A stretch of DNA of 6,254 nt from Candidatus Tectimicrobiota bacterium (lineage in GTDB: Bacteria; UBA8248), in assembly GCA_016184445.1 (NCBI GenBank), contig JACPCT010000291.1:1-6254 (forward strand), given 5' to 3'. Positions 5,636-6,254 of the stretch are shown one piece after another. Both the position numbers and the translations under genes were made by a program. The notes beneath the pieces were generated by a model that saw nothing but the letters and a program-made list of their open reading frames with translations, was not told the origin of the DNA and searched no databases. Each line of letters opens with the position of its first letter. Position 1 is the stretch's first letter.

Positions 5636-6254
5636 GGGCGAAGCCCACGCCTTCCCGGCGGCCGGCGGCCTGCCCTCCGCCGGCGCGGGGCCCCGGACGG
5701 ACAGGGCGACGCCCGCCATGCGCCAGTATCTCGAAATGAAGGCGCGCCACCCGGACGCGATCCTCTTCTTCCAGATGGGCGACTTCTACGAGATGTTCTA
5801 CGAGGACGCCCAGGAGGCCGCCAAGGCGCTCGAGTTGGCCCTGACCTCCCGCCAGAGCGACGCCGACGGGCCCATCCCCATGTGCGGCGTCCCCATCCAC
5901 GCCTACGCCTCCTACTGCGCCCGGCTCCTCGAGGCGGGCTACAAGGTGGCCGTCTGCGATCAGATCGGGAACCCGGCCGAGGCCAAGGGCATCGTCCGCC
6001 GCGAGGTGGCGCGCGTCCTCACGCCGGGGACGGCGGTGGCCGATCCCCGCCTCCTGGACAGCAAGGAGCCCCAGTACTTGGCGGCCCTTCTTCCCGCAGC
6101 GGAGGAGGGCTGGGGGCTCGCCTGGGCGGACATCACCACCGGCGAGTTCCGTGCGCTGGAAATCACGGGGAGCCGCCCGGCCTCCCTTCTCGCCAGCGAG
6201 TTGGAGCGCCTGCGCCCCAAGGAGATCCTTATTCCCCACGGCGCGTCCATGCCC
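5619..6254 (+). CDS. mutS: DNA mismatch repair protein MutS, N-terminal 212 residues (3' end cut by window edge)
   Basis: MutS recognises base mismatches and small loops and recruits MutL. The visible part covers the mismatch-binding domain I and the start of connector domain II. The signature GDFYEMF is at 54-60, with the mismatch-stacking Phe (F56) and Glu (E58) of the F-x-E motif both present. Other family blocks are TPAMRQYLEMK (31-41), ALTSR (about 76-80), PMCGVPIHAY, GYKVAVCDQ, REVARVLTPGT and WADITTGEF. The ATPase domain lies beyond the window. About 30 Gly/Ala/Pro-rich residues precede the conserved core; a start at the ATG at 5718 would remove them, but the ribosome binding site supports 5619. 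It overlaps the LapA-like gene by 17 nt in another frame, implying translational coupling. The frame stays open to the last base of the window. Confidence 0.95.
   Translation, partial: MAPRPKGEAHAFPAAGGLPSAGAGPRTDRATPAMRQYLEMKARHPDAILFFQMGDFYEMFYEDAQEAAKALELALTSRQSDADGPIPMCGVPIHAYASYCARLLEAGYKVAVCDQIGNPAEAKGIVRREVARVLTPGTAVADPRLLDSKEPQYLAALLPAAEEGWGLAWADITTGEFRALEITGSRPASLLASELERLRPKEILIPHGASMP
5661..5684 (+). repeat. Perfect GC-only inverted repeat in the first codons of mutS
   Basis: GCCGGCGG (5661-5668) pairs perfectly with CCGCCGGC (5677-5684), an 8-bp all-GC stem with an 8-nt loop. It falls about 40-65 nt after the mutS start, in the poorly conserved N-terminal extension. It could slow early translation, or simply reflect GC-rich low-complexity codons. 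No T-run follows, so termination is unlikely. Confidence 0.45.

Noticed and set aside
5298..6239. A 313-codon minus-strand open frame opposite the LapA-like gene and mutS.
   Set aside because: Antisense to two recognised genes, with composition dominated by Gly/Ala/Arg/Pro as expected of shadow frames in GC-rich DNA.
1..6254. CRISPR array, tRNA/rRNA genes, transposons or integrated elements.
   Set aside because: No regularly spaced repeats, no recognisable tRNA or rRNA sequence and no terminal repeats with a transposase were seen. The tyrosine recombinase looks like housekeeping XerD and not a phage integrase.

Overview
The window is a GC-rich (roughly 65-70% by eye), densely packed bacterial chromosomal segment. 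Every supported gene lies on the + strand. Third-position GC bias, two TTG starts, a GTG start and clear GGAGG/GAGGA-type ribosome binding sites suggest a free-living, high-GC, probably Gram-negative lineage. The LapA-type inner-membrane protein and the MutS context fit deltaproteobacteria-like or uncultured phyla, but the sequence alone does not allow firm placement.

Layout: (1) 2-736, the C-terminal three quarters of a XerD-like tyrosine recombinase, cut by the left window edge. (2) 737-848, a 112-nt intergenic region with a good sigma70-type promoter candidate (TTGACG-N18-TACGAT), a small leader hairpin and a GAGGAG ribosome binding site. (3) 849-1805, a PhoH-family ATPase (YbeZ type). (4) 1864-4353, a membrane 7TM-HD phosphohydrolase of the PgpH (cyclic-di-AMP phosphodiesterase) family. 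(5) 4250-4717, the rRNA-maturation endonuclease YbeY, whose start lies 104 nt inside the preceding gene. (6) 4722-5225, a HIT-family protein of the Ap4A-phosphorylase-like branch. (7) 5234-5635, a small two-helix LapA/DUF1049 membrane protein. (8) 5619-6254, the N-terminal 212 residues of MutS, cut by the right edge.

Genes 3-8 have gaps of 4-58 nt or overlap, so they probably form one transcription unit starting near 807. phoH-pgpH-ybeY is a well-known conserved order linking RNA/ribosome quality control with nucleotide second-messenger turnover. Here it is extended by a probable dinucleoside-polyphosphate enzyme, a LapA-like membrane protein and the mismatch-repair sensor.

I saw no mobile element, CRISPR array, tRNA, rRNA or convincing intrinsic terminator, and no clearly new system. 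The most unusual features are the long pgpH/ybeY out-of-frame overlap, an AT-rich island with a dyad inside the recombinase gene, a hairpin at the predicted 5' end of the phoH transcript, and a strong hairpin early in mutS.
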